The notes beneath the pieces are model-generated. The model saw only the letters and a program-made list of their open reading frames with translations. It had not been told where the DNA came from and did not search any database. Shown piece after piece: positions 25,276 through 33,852 of a DNA stretch of 64,000 nucleotides (position 1 is the stretch's first letter; the number at the start of each line of letters is the position of its first letter). The stretch spans positions 248,001 through 312,000 of the forward strand of contig NZ_BOQP01000008.1 in assembly GCF_018332715.1 (NCBI RefSeq). Reading direction: 5' to 3'. This DNA comes from Winogradskya consettensis. GTDB taxonomy: Bacteria; Actinomycetota; Actinomycetes; Mycobacteriales; Micromonosporaceae. A program made the translations under genes and the position numbers.

Positions 25276-26682
25276 ATGCCGCGCATCGCGATCATCGGGG
25301 CCGGCTTCGGGGGCATCGCGGCCGCCGCGGCACTGTTCGAGGCCGGCTTCCGCGACGTGGTGCTGCTCGAAAAGGCCGACCGGCTCGGCGGGGTGTGGCG
25401 CGACAACGAATACCCGGGGTGCGCGTGCGATGTGCCGGCGCCGCTGTACTCATACTCCTTCGCGCCGAACCCGGACTGGTCGCGGCGCTTCCCACCGCGC
25501 CAGGAGATCCTGTCCTACCTGCAACGCTGCGCCGACGACCGGAGTATCACCGGCGCGATCCGATTCGGCACCGAGGTCGAAGCCGCCGCCTGGGACGACG
25601 ACGCCAATTGCTGGCGGCTGCGCCTCGCGGACGGCTCGGAGCTGATCGCCGACGTCCTCGTCCCCGCCGTCGGGCAGCTCTCCCGCCCCGCGATCCCGGA
25701 CCTGCCCGGCGCGGACCGGTTCGCGGGCATCGCGCTGCACACCGCCCGCTGGGATCCGGCCCTCTCCCTCGCCGGTAAACGGGTCGCGGTGATCGGCACC
25801 GGCGCCAGCGCCATCCAGCTCGTCCCCGCGATCGCCGGGACCGCTCGCCGCGTCGTGGTCTTCCAGCGCAGCGCACCCTGGACCCTGCCGAAACCCGACC
25901 GCCGCTACGGCGCCCTTCACCGGCGCCTCCCCGCACTCATGCGCCTCGCCCGCGCGGGCACCTGGGCGATGACCGTTTTCACCGGCGCGGCGCTGCTCGG
26001 CAACCGCCCCGCGGCCTGGCTCCTGCGGGCGGTCTCCGCGGCGCAACGCCGCTGGCAGGTCCGCGATCCCGTGTTGCGGGCGCAGGTCACCCCGGCAGAG
26101 CCGATGGGCTGCAAACGGGTCCTGTTCACCAGTGCGTGGCTGCCCACCCTCGCCCGCCCGGACGTCGAGCTGGTCACCACCGCGATCGACACCGTCACGG
26201 CGCACGGCGTACGCACGACCGACGGCACCGAGCACCCCTGCGACATCCTCGTCTACGGCACCGGCTTCGCGGCCACCGAATTCCTGGTGCCCCTGGACGT
26301 CTCGGGCCGTGGGGGCCGCAAACTCGCCGACGTATGGCGCGACGGCGCTCACGCGTACCTGGGAATGACCGTCCCCGGCTTCCCCAACCTGTTCCTGATC
26401 TACGGCCCGAACACCAACACCGGCAACACCTCGGTCCTCTACTTCCACGAGACCCAGGCCCGCTACCTCACCCAGGCGGTCCGCCGGCTCACCCCTTTGG
26501 ACGTACGCCCGGAAGTGGCCGAATCCTACGACGAAGAGCTCCAGAACCGTCTCGCGGGCAGCGTCTGGACGGCGTGCCGCAGCTGGTACCGCACCGCAAC
26601 CGGCCGGGTCGTCACCAACTGGCCCGGCTCGGCCGCCGAATACCGCCGCCGCGCCGTCTTCCGGCGCACCGACTTCCGCTGA
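25276..26682 (+). CDS. Flavin-binding Baeyer-Villiger-type monooxygenase
   Basis: A 468-residue enzyme. The FAD motif IIGAGFGGIA is at 5-14, the signature GCACDVPAPLYSYSF at 48-62, the Baeyer-Villiger fingerprint FAGIALHTARWDP at 149-161 and the NADPH motif VIGTGASA at 172-179. It should insert oxygen next to a ketone, or oxidise a soft nucleophile, using NADPH. Beside a sterol-oxidase-like enzyme and an alpha/beta-hydrolase, it could open a cyclic ketone to a lactone that the hydrolase then cleaves; this sequence is inferred. Start and previous stop abut. Confidence 0.92.
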   Translation: MPRIAIIGAGFGGIAAAAALFEAGFRDVVLLEKADRLGGVWRDNEYPGCACDVPAPLYSYSFAPNPDWSRRFPPRQEILSYLQRCADDRSITGAIRFGTEVEAAAWDDDANCWRLRLADGSELIADVLVPAVGQLSRPAIPDLPGADRFAGIALHTARWDPALSLAGKRVAVIGTGASAIQLVPAIAGTARRVVVFQRSAPWTLPKPDRRYGALHRRLPALMRLARAGTWAMTVFTGAALLGNRPAAWLLRAVSAAQRRWQVRDPVLRAQVTPAEPMGCKRVLFTSAWLPTLARPDVELVTTAIDTVTAHGVRTTDGTEHPCDILVYGTGFAATEFLVPLDVSGRGGRKLADVWRDGAHAYLGMTVPGFPNLFLIYGPNTNTGNTSVLYFHETQARYLTQAVRRLTPLDVRPEVAESYDEELQNRLAGSVWTACRSWYRTATGRVVTNWPGSAAEYRRRAVFRRTDFR

Positions 26683-26689
26683 GGACACC

Positions 26690-27781
26690 ATGGGACCCCT
26701 GCAAGGACTCAAAGTCCTCGAACTCGCCGGCATCGGCCCCGGCCCGTTCGCCGCGATGCTCCTCGCCGACCTCGGCGCCGACGTCGTCCGCGTGGACCGC
26801 CCCGGCCGGGCGTCCCCCCTCGAGGTCGACCCCCGCCACGACCTGCTCAACCGCGGCAAACGCTCCCTGCGCGCCGACCTGAAGAACGCCGAGGACCGCG
26901 AACTCGTCCTGTCCCTGGCCGGGAAGGCGGACGCCCTGATCGAGGGTTTCCGCCCCGGCGTCGCCGAACGTCTCGGTGTCGGCCCGAAACCCGCGATGGC
27001 CCGCAACCCCGCCCTCGTCTACGGCCGGATGACCGGCTGGGGCCAGGACGGCCCGCTCGCGGGAACGGCCGGCCACGACATCACCTACCTCGCCCTCAGC
27101 GGCGCCCTGCACACCATCGGCCGCGCGGGCGGACCGCCCCAGGTCCCGGTCAACCTGCTCGGTGACTTCGCCGGCGGCTCTCTCTACCTGGTCGTGGGCC
27201 TGCTCGCCGCCCTGCGCGAAGCCGCCCGGACCGGTTGCGGCCAGATCGTCGACGCCGCCGTGGTCGACGGAGCCACCCACCTCACCACGCTGCTGTACGG
27301 CCTCGAAGCAGCCGGCTCCTGGACGGACGAACGCGGCGTCAACCTCCTCGACACCGGCGCCCCGTTCTACGACGTCTACGCGGCCGCGGACGGCGGCTAC
27401 CTCGCCGTCGGCGCCCTGGAACCCCAGTTCTACGCCGAGTTCATCCGCCTCCTCGGCCTCACCGGACCCCTGCCCCGCCAGCACGACCGGGCCCGCTGGC
27501 CGCAGTTGCGGACCCGCATCGCCGAAGCGTTCCTGACCCGCACCCGCGACGACTGGGCCGCCGTCTTCGACGGCACCGACGCCTGCGTCACCCCGGTCCT
27601 GTCCCGCACCGAGGCGGCCCAGCACCCCCACATGGTCCGCCGCGCCACCATCGAACACCGCCGCGGCACCGCCCAGCCCGCCCCGGCACCCCGCTTCTCC
27701 GAGACCCCGCCCTCTCCACCGGGCCCGCCCGCCCTCCCCGGCGAACACACCGGCGAAGTCATCATCGACTGGCTCGGCTGA
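26690..27781 (+). CDS. CaiB/BaiF family alpha-methylacyl-CoA racemase
   Basis: A 363-residue family III CoA-transferase-fold protein. GHDITYLALSGAL places His129 and LLGDF places Asp159. The spacing is the same as the catalytic pair of the mycobacterial racemase MCR, and the block LLDTGAPFYDVY is also typical of racemases rather than CoA-transferases. It would epimerise 2-methyl-branched acyl-CoAs so that beta-oxidation can proceed, as needed for sterol side chains or isoprenoids. It is the last gene of the ligase operon and ends seven bases from the convergent LRV-repeat gene. Confidence 0.9.
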   Translation: MGPLQGLKVLELAGIGPGPFAAMLLADLGADVVRVDRPGRASPLEVDPRHDLLNRGKRSLRADLKNAEDRELVLSLAGKADALIEGFRPGVAERLGVGPKPAMARNPALVYGRMTGWGQDGPLAGTAGHDITYLALSGALHTIGRAGGPPQVPVNLLGDFAGGSLYLVVGLLAALREAARTGCGQIVDAAVVDGATHLTTLLYGLEAAGSWTDERGVNLLDTGAPFYDVYAAADGGYLAVGALEPQFYAEFIRLLGLTGPLPRQHDRARWPQLRTRIAEAFLTRTRDDWAAVFDGTDACVTPVLSRTEAAQHPHMVRRATIEHRRGTAQPAPAPRFSETPPSPPGPPALPGEHTGEVIIDWLG

Positions 27782-27787
27782 CCCCGA

Positions 27788-29296
27788 TCACAGGCCTGCC
27801 TCGTCGAGCAGGCGGGTCATGTCGGCGACCGGGAGCGACGGGTTGGCGGCGGCGTCCTCGCCCACGTGCTCGTCGGCCAGCAAGGTGATCAGGAACGCGA
27901 CGGGCAGATTCGGATGCCGGGCGACCTCACGGCGGACGGCGATGTCCGGGTCGGCGGCCAGCCGGGCGGCGACCGCGGGTGGCAAATCCGGGTCGCGGGG
28001 TGCGAGGCAACGCATGCGGGGGTCGAGGTCGCTCGCCAGGCGGCGCAGGACCTCCGGCGGGAACGTGAAGAGGTCGGCCGGGCGCCACTGCGTCCGTTTA
28101 CCCGGCCGGAACGTACGGTCGATGCGTTCCGCGGTGGCGATGTCGACCAGGTGCGGCGCTGTCCTGGCCATGGTCGTACGCACGATGCTCTGCTCGTCGG
28201 CGAGCAGCTGCGTCACCGCGCCGGGCGGAAGCTCCGGGCTCCGGCTCCCGGAGACGCGGAAACAGGCGTAGGGCGATGACAGGTGGGGCAGGGGGTCCGC
28301 GGTGACCCATGGCAGGCTGAGCTCCTCCAGTTCGCCGGCGGCCATGGTGGCCTCGACGCGATGTAGAAGGGCGTCGTCGTCCAGGTCCAGGTCGATCGGG
28401 CCGGACCGGTCGGTGACCCACGAGTGGATGGCCTGACGCGTCGGGCCGGGGGTGTCGGCGCGGGCGAAGACCCCGATCCGTACGGCCGGATGGGGATCTT
28501 CCGCCAGCCGCGCCCGGACCCGCGGGGGAAGGCCGGGGTGTTCCGCCACCTGACGGCGCACCTGCTCGTCCGGGTCGTCGGCCAGCTCCGCCCGGAACGT
28601 CGCGTGCCGGACCGCGCCCGCCCGGGTGAGCGGATCGGCGAGCAGCGCCTCGACCAGGTCCGCGGGCGGCACAGGGTACGGCCGCCGGGCGTAATAGAGA
28701 GCGCACGCGTGGGCCCGGACCTCGCCGGACGGATCGGTCAGCAGGACCCGCCGCACGTCCTCCGGCGCCTGCGGCCACCACCGGGCGAGCATCGCGCGCA
28801 CCTCGGGCGCCGGATCATGAGCCAGGCGGGCACGCAGGTCGGCGGGCATCACCTCGTTCTTGGCCAGTTCCTCACGAACCCTCGGCTCCGGGTCGTCGAC
28901 CAGCCGGGAGAACAGCTCACGGCTCGCCGGGTCCAGGTTGTGGGGCAGCCGGCCGGGCGGCTCGTGGATTGCCGGGGGCGAGGCTTCGGACAGGTTGCGG
29001 ATCGCCGGGGGCGGGCCGGGGGACAGCTTCCGGGTGATGTCGCGGGCGAGGCCGGTGCGGACGCCGGGGTCCGGGTGGGCGGCGAGGCGGAGGCGGACGG
29101 CTGCGGGCACGTGGGGGTTGCGGGCCAGGGAGAGCAGGAGCCCCTCGTCATCCGTGGCGATGATGGCGTCGATCAGGGCGGCGGTGAGGTCCGGGCGGCC
29201 TGCGAGTTCGCCGCGGCCGCCTCGGTGGGCAACCAGCCGGTGGGCGAGGGCTTCCGGGAGGGCGGGGTTCCCGGCGAGACCGTCCAGGGTGGGCAT
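27788..29296 (-). CDS. Leucine-rich-repeat-variant (LRV) protein
   Basis: A 502-residue soluble protein made of repeats of about 24 residues, with consensus resembling LAxDPxxxVRxxLAxHPxLP (for example LARNPHVPAAVRLRLAAHPD, LADDPDEQVRRQVAEHPGLP and AADPDIAVRREVARHPNLP). These match the LRV family of alpha/3-10-helical solenoids common in actinomycetes. No catalytic domain, signal peptide or membrane segment is seen. It is isolated between two operons, so no function is proposed beyond protein or nucleic-acid binding. Confidence 0.83.
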   Translation of the reverse strand: MPTLDGLAGNPALPEALAHRLVAHRGGRGELAGRPDLTAALIDAIIATDDEGLLLSLARNPHVPAAVRLRLAAHPDPGVRTGLARDITRKLSPGPPPAIRNLSEASPPAIHEPPGRLPHNLDPASRELFSRLVDDPEPRVREELAKNEVMPADLRARLAHDPAPEVRAMLARWWPQAPEDVRRVLLTDPSGEVRAHACALYYARRPYPVPPADLVEALLADPLTRAGAVRHATFRAELADDPDEQVRRQVAEHPGLPPRVRARLAEDPHPAVRIGVFARADTPGPTRQAIHSWVTDRSGPIDLDLDDDALLHRVEATMAAGELEELSLPWVTADPLPHLSSPYACFRVSGSRSPELPPGAVTQLLADEQSIVRTTMARTAPHLVDIATAERIDRTFRPGKRTQWRPADLFTFPPEVLRRLASDLDPRMRCLAPRDPDLPPAVAARLAADPDIAVRREVARHPNLPVAFLITLLADEHVGEDAAANPSLPVADMTRLLDEAGL

Positions 29297-29417
29297 CCGA
29301 CCAGCATGGCGTACCCGATCAACCGAATTATTTGCTCAGTGCATTCATAGGAATGACAAAAGTTGTTGACAAGCGGGCCGGAAAAAGTCGGACCACAGCG
29401 ACGGAAGGAACTGTGGC

Positions 29418-30914
29418 ATGAGCGAGGTTTTCCGGTTGATGGCGGTGCGGGCGCGGTCCGGTGAAGCGGGTCCGGCGTTTCTCACCGCGGCGGACGGACG
29501 GGCGCTGAGCTGGCAGGATCTGGCTCGCTATGCCGGTGCTCTGCGTGAGCTGGCGGCGCACCGGCAGTTACCGGATCGGGCGCGGATCGGTATTTCGTCG
29601 GCCGATCCGCTGGCATTCACGGCGGCTTATCTCGGCATTCTGGCGGCCGATCTGACCGCCGTGCCGATCGATCCGCGGCTGACGCAGGCGGAGATCGGGG
29701 CGACTGCGGACCGGTTACGCCTCGATGTTCTCCTGGCCGGGGATCCGGCGGTCCAGCCCTGGTTGCCGGATACCGACCTGTGGGACATCGGCTCGGTGAA
29801 GCCCCTCCTGGTACGCAGCAGCGCGAGCGGTAACTGGCCCGGTCAGGGGGCGGCGATGCGACCGGCGGTGCTGCTGACGAGCTCGGGTACGACCGGGCGG
29901 CCGAAGGGCATCGGGCTGTCGCAGTGGCAGCTGCTGCACGCGGCGCGCCGGGTCGCCCATCATCACCGGTTCGGGCCGGGGGAGCGTGGTTACAGCCCGC
30001 TGCCGCTGTTCCACGTCAACGCGCAGGTGATGGGGCTGCTGGCCACGCTGGTGAGCGGCGGTTCCCTGGTCCTGGATCGCAGGTTCGACCCGCACACCTA
30101 CTGGGAGCGGGTGGCGCAGTGGCAGCCGACCTGGCTGAACACCGTCCCCGCCGTCCTGGCCGCGCTGGCCACCGAGGCGCCGCCGCCCGAGGCCGTCGCT
30201 GCCCGGATCAGGTTCGCGCGGTCCGCGTCGGCGCCGTTGCCCACGGCGACCCAGCGGGCGTTCACCGGGGCCACCGGGGTGCCGGTTCTCGAGACCTACG
30301 GGATGACCGAGGCCGCCGGGCAGATCACCGCGAACCCGCTGGACGCACGGGCTCGGCGGGTGGGCACTGTGGGCGTACCCGTCGGATTGTGTCTCGAGGT
30401 CCTGGATGAGGGCGGCCGACCGGCGAGGCCGGGCGAACCCGGAATGGTCGCGTTGCGGGGCCGTGCTGTTGCCCATCGTTACCTGGAGATCGGGGACGAC
30501 GGCCGGGAACGGTCGCGTAGCGCGCGGGACGCGGCGGGCTGGCTGCGGACCGGTGACCTGGGGAGCCGCGACGACGACGGGTTTCTGCGGCTGCACGGCC
30601 GCACCGACGACGTGATCAACCGGGGCGGCGAGAAGATCTTCCCCCTGGAGGTGGAGAACGTCCTGCTCGCCCATCCGGCGGTCCGGTCGGCGGCGGTGGT
30701 CGCCGCGCCGCACGACCGGCTGGGACAGGTGCCGGTCGCGCTCGTGACGCTACACCGGGGGTACGACACGGAGGAGGCGGTCGAGGCGTTGCACGACTGG
30801 TGCGCGTACGGGCTCGCCCGTTACAAACGCCCCACCGGCATCTCGGTCGCCGACGCCCTCCCCACCGGTCCCACCGGCAAGATCCTGCGCCGCCGCGTCC
30901 GCGAAGCACTGTGA
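29418..30914 (+). CDS. ANL-superfamily acyl-adenylating ligase
   Basis: A 498-residue AMP-dependent synthetase. It shows LLTSSGTTGRPKGI, the TYGMTEAAGQI block, the hinge GDLGSRDDDGFLRLHGRTDDVINRG (quoted in part: GFLRLHGRTDDVINRG) and the catalytic lysine in LPTGPTGKILRR. GGAAGGA lies about eight bases before the ATG. It leads a five-gene operon with overlapping junctions throughout; its GTGA overlap couples it to the membrane acyltransferase. The acid it activates cannot be read, but its partners suggest a biosynthetic rather than catabolic role. The 120-bp gap before it is unusually AT-rich for the window. Confidence 0.9.
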   Translation: MSEVFRLMAVRARSGEAGPAFLTAADGRALSWQDLARYAGALRELAAHRQLPDRARIGISSADPLAFTAAYLGILAADLTAVPIDPRLTQAEIGATADRLRLDVLLAGDPAVQPWLPDTDLWDIGSVKPLLVRSSASGNWPGQGAAMRPAVLLTSSGTTGRPKGIGLSQWQLLHAARRVAHHHRFGPGERGYSPLPLFHVNAQVMGLLATLVSGGSLVLDRRFDPHTYWERVAQWQPTWLNTVPAVLAALATEAPPPEAVAARIRFARSASAPLPTATQRAFTGATGVPVLETYGMTEAAGQITANPLDARARRVGTVGVPVGLCLEVLDEGGRPARPGEPGMVALRGRAVAHRYLEIGDDGRERSRSARDAAGWLRTGDLGSRDDDGFLRLHGRTDDVINRGGEKIFPLEVENVLLAHPAVRSAAVVAAPHDRLGQVPVALVTLHRGYDTEEAVEALHDWCAYGLARYKRPTGISVADALPTGPTGKILRRRVREAL

Positions 30915-31951
30915 AACGCGAACACCTCGCGGCTGTCGACCTGGTACGCGTCCTCACGGTCGGCCTGGTCGTCGGCGTCCACACCGTGTCGCAGCAGCCC
31001 GGCGGCACGGGGCTCACCAACGGCGCCCTGCTCACCGTCATGCACGTGAGCCGCGAGGTGTTCTTCCTGCTGACCGCGTTCGTCCTCTGCTACAGCTACC
31101 GCGACCGGGAACCGCGCCGCTGGACGGCGTTCTGGAAACGCCGCTACCTGCTGGTCGGCGTCCCCTATCTGGTGTGGAGCGTGATCTACCACCTGGCCGT
31201 GCGCAACGACGGCCTCGCCCGGGAGATCCTCACCGGCACCGCCCAGTACCACCTGTACTTCCTGCTTGTGTCCATGCAGCTCTACCTGGTGTTCCCGTTG
31301 CTACGCCGGCTGCTGTCCGCAACCGCCGGACGGCACGGCCGGCTGCTGACGGTGGCGGTCGTCTACCAGCTGGCCGCGTACCACTTCCTTCATCCGAACG
31401 CTCTGCTGATCAGCTACCTGGGGTTCGTCGTCGTGGGCGGCATCGCGGCCACCCACGCCCCGGCCTTCCTCGCGCTGACCCGGCGCCACCAAGGGCGGAT
31501 CTTCACGGGTACGGCGGTGGTGCTCGCGGCCGGCATCGGCTGGTTCCTCGTCCAGGTCCTCTTGCTGGGGCGCTCCACGGTCACCGCCAGCGCCGTCTTC
31601 CAGCCCGTCGTCGTGCTGGAGAGCTTCGCCGTCGCCTGGTCCTTTCTCGCCGCCGGGCTCGCCTGGGAGTCCAGGCCCCGATGGGTACGCACGGCGGCCG
31701 ACGCCTCGTTCGGTGTCTACCTGGCGCACCCGCTCATCCTGCAGGCACTGCTCGCCCTGGGTCTCGGCACGGCCGCCGCCGGGCTCCCGGGACCCGTTGT
31801 CACCGTGCTGGCTATGACCGTGGTCGTCCCCCTGGTCTATCTCGGCTGTGTCGCGGGGGTCGTGCTGCTCCGGCGTACCCCACTCAGTCTTCCCCTCACC
31901 GGCCACACCATCTCCTACGGAGGTTTGTTATGCGCACGACGAACGGCCTGA
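30911..31951 (+). CDS. Acyltransferase 3 family membrane protein
   Basis: A 346-residue integral membrane protein with about ten hydrophobic segments. The start KREHLAAVDLVRVLTVGLVVGVHTVS has the conserved D-x-x-R and His-bearing first helix of acyltransferase_3 proteins. It is followed by REVFFLLTAFVLCYSYR and, near the end, DASFGVYLAHPLIL. Such proteins transfer acyl groups to extracytoplasmic sugars, lipids or secondary metabolites. The GTG overlaps the ligase stop (GTGA). Its last 22 bases overlap the phosphosulfolactate synthase gene. Confidence 0.87.
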   Translation: MKREHLAAVDLVRVLTVGLVVGVHTVSQQPGGTGLTNGALLTVMHVSREVFFLLTAFVLCYSYRDREPRRWTAFWKRRYLLVGVPYLVWSVIYHLAVRNDGLAREILTGTAQYHLYFLLVSMQLYLVFPLLRRLLSATAGRHGRLLTVAVVYQLAAYHFLHPNALLISYLGFVVVGGIAATHAPAFLALTRRHQGRIFTGTAVVLAAGIGWFLVQVLLLGRSTVTASAVFQPVVVLESFAVAWSFLAAGLAWESRPRWVRTAADASFGVYLAHPLILQALLALGLGTAAAGLPGPVVTVLAMTVVVPLVYLGCVAGVVLLRRTPLSLPLTGHTISYGGLLCARRTA

Positions 31952-32673
31952 CCATGATGATCGACACCGGGCTGCCGACCCTGGCCTTCGCCGACCTGAT
32001 CACCAGCCACGGTGACTACATCGACCTGGTCAAGTTCGGCTGGGGCACCGCCCTGGTCACCAAGGACCTGCAGCGCAAGGCCGACGTGCTCAACGACGCA
32101 GGGATCGGGTTCTGCTTCGGCGGCACCCTGTTCGAATATCACGTCTGGAACGACGAGCTCGACCAGTACCTGCGCCTGGTCGACGAGACCGGCGCCACCC
32201 ACATCGAGGTCTCCAACGGCACAATCCCGCTGGATCAACATGCCAAGGCCGATTACGTACGCCAGATGGCCCGCTACCGCCCGGTGCTCGCCGAGGTCGG
32301 CTACAAGGACTCCGACCGCTCCGCGCAGCTCACCCCCGCCGACTGGGTCGGAGCGCTGCGCGAGGACCTCGACGCCGGCGCCCACCTGGTCATCACCGAG
32401 GCCCGGGAGAGCGGGCGCAGTGGCCTGGCCCGCCCCGACGGCAGCGTCCGCAGCGACGTCCTCGACGCCGTGCTCGCCGAGATCGACCCCGACCGGCTGC
32501 TCTTCGAAGCGCCCACCAAGGACCTCCAGGTCGAGCTGATCGGCCGGCTCGGTCCCGCGGTCAACCTCGGCAACATCGCCGCCACCGACATCATCGCCCT
32601 CGAAACCCTGCGCCGCGGCCTGCGCGGCGACACCCTGCTCCGCTTCTCTCTCCTGGAGGACATCCATGCGTGA
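31930..32673 (+). CDS. Phosphosulfolactate synthase homologue (ComA family)
   Basis: A 247-residue TIM-barrel protein closely following the ComA pattern: GDYIDLVKFGWGTALV (28-43), GGTLFEYHV, IEVSNGTIPL, AEVGYKDSD, ITEARESGRSG, FEAPTKDLQ, VNLGNIAATDIIALETLRRG. ComA joins sulfite to phosphoenolpyruvate to give phosphosulfolactate, the first step of coenzyme M synthesis in methanogens. A strong GGAGG six bases before the ATG lies inside the acyltransferase gene. No comB, comC, comD or comE neighbours are present, so the product is not evidently coenzyme M. It overlaps the VOC gene by eight bases. Confidence 0.88.
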   Translation: MRTTNGLTMMIDTGLPTLAFADLITSHGDYIDLVKFGWGTALVTKDLQRKADVLNDAGIGFCFGGTLFEYHVWNDELDQYLRLVDETGATHIEVSNGTIPLDQHAKADYVRQMARYRPVLAEVGYKDSDRSAQLTPADWVGALREDLDAGAHLVITEARESGRSGLARPDGSVRSDVLDAVLAEIDPDRLLFEAPTKDLQVELIGRLGPAVNLGNIAATDIIALETLRRGLRGDTLLRFSLLEDIHA

Positions 32674-33067
32674 CACCCGGGACGCGTTCCACGTCGCCAT
32701 CCCCACCCACGACCTCGACACCGCCGTCGAGTACTACGTCTTCGGCCTCGGCGCCCGTCTCGCCCGCCGCTACCCCGACCGGGTCACGTTCGACTTCTTC
32801 GGCGACCAGCTCGTCTGCCACCTCGACCCGGCCGCGGTGGTCCCCGAACCGGTCGCCTACCCGCGGCACTTCGGCGTCAGCTTCGCCCGCCCGGAGGACT
32901 TCGACCGCCTGCTCACCCTGATCGAGCACCGCAAACTGCCGGTCTTCTCCGGCCCGGCCCTGCGCTTCGAGGGCACCGCCGAACAACACCGCACGATCTT
33001 CCTGGTCGACCCCTCGAACAACATCCTCGAGTTCAAACAGTACGAGGACCCGCGGCTCCAGTTCTGA
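32666..33067 (+). CDS. VOC-family (glyoxalase/dioxygenase-like) metalloprotein
   Basis: A 133-residue vicinal-oxygen-chelate protein. The first module starts FHVAIPTHDLDTAVEYY with His9; the second supplies His68 and, near the end, FLVDPSNNILEFKQY with Glu122, matching the metal-ligand pattern. GGAGGA precedes the ATG by five bases. It is sandwiched between the ComA homologue and a secreted esterase with overlaps on both sides, so it is probably a tailoring enzyme (isomerase, lyase or dioxygenase) of the same pathway. The reaction cannot be read from sequence. Confidence 0.85.
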   Translation: MRDTRDAFHVAIPTHDLDTAVEYYVFGLGARLARRYPDRVTFDFFGDQLVCHLDPAAVVPEPVAYPRHFGVSFARPEDFDRLLTLIEHRKLPVFSGPALRFEGTAEQHRTIFLVDPSNNILEFKQYEDPRLQF

Positions 33068-33852
33068 TGCTCCGCCGCCTCCTCGGATCCGCCTGCACGC
33101 TCCTGCTCCTGCTGTCCTTGTTCGTGGTGCCCGCCGGCTTGATCCGCACCACGTACACGATCACGGTCGCCGGCCTGACCCGCAGCTATCTGGTTGTCCG
33201 GCCGGCGACCAGCGACCGGCCGCTGCCGGTGCTGGTCGAGCTGCACGGCTGCTGCACCACGCCCGACGTGGAGCTCGCGCGCAGCGGGTTCCTCGACGTG
33301 ACCGGGCCGGCGATCCTGGTCTACCCGGCCGGCTACCAGCAGCACTGGAATGCGGGGGCGTGCTGCGGCACCACCCGGGCTGACGACGTCGCGTTCATCA
33401 CCGCGGTCGTCTCGCGCATCCTGTCGTCGTCCCCTGCCGCCGATCCCGCCCGGCTGTACCTAGCCGGGTACAGCAACGGCGGGCGGATGGCGTACCGGAT
33501 AGCCTGCGAGAAGCCGTCCCTGTTCACGGCGGTGGCGGTCTTCGGCGCGGTGAACGCCATGGCCTGCCCGGACCCCGCGCCGGTGTCACTGCTGGTCGCC
33601 GCGGGCACCGCCGACCCGGACGTCACGGTCCTCGACGACGGCCCCCGGCACACCACCAACGGCTACCTCGAGCCGACCGTCAGCGAACAGGCCGCCCAGT
33701 ACGTTCGCGCCGACGGGTGCTCGCCATCCCCGACCACGATCTGGAACGAGTGCGCCTCCGGTAAGCGGGTGCAGCTCACGCTCTACGAAGGTGCGGGGCA
33801 CGGTTGGCGTACCGACATCGCCCGGCTCTTCTGGGATTTTTTCACCCGGTGA
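33067..33852 (+). CDS. Exported PHB-depolymerase/feruloyl-esterase-like hydrolase
   Basis: A 261-residue protein with a signal peptide or anchor at residues 4-26 (LLGSACTLLLLLSLFVVPAGL). VLVELHGC marks the oxyanion region, Ser136 sits in GYSNGG, the acid is in GTADPDV and the histidine in GAGHGW. Six or more cysteines suggest disulfides outside the cytoplasm. It belongs to the LpqC/PHB-depolymerase esterase family. The ATG overlaps the VOC stop by one base. It would act on an exported ester, for example on the product of the membrane acyltransferase; this link is inferred. Confidence 0.86.
   Translation: MLRRLLGSACTLLLLLSLFVVPAGLIRTTYTITVAGLTRSYLVVRPATSDRPLPVLVELHGCCTTPDVELARSGFLDVTGPAILVYPAGYQQHWNAGACCGTTRADDVAFITAVVSRILSSSPAADPARLYLAGYSNGGRMAYRIACEKPSLFTAVAVFGAVNAMACPDPAPVSLLVAAGTADPDVTVLDDGPRHTTNGYLEPTVSEQAAQYVRADGCSPSPTTIWNECASGKRVQLTLYEGAGHGWRTDIARLFWDFFTR

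Noticed and set aside
29366..29371. TTGACA hexamer as the -35 element of the ligase operon
   Set aside because: No acceptable -10 hexamer lies 16-19 bases downstream.
29418..33852. A complete coenzyme M biosynthetic cluster
   Set aside because: Only the ComA step is present; no phosphatase, dehydrogenase or decarboxylase homologues of the pathway are adjacent.
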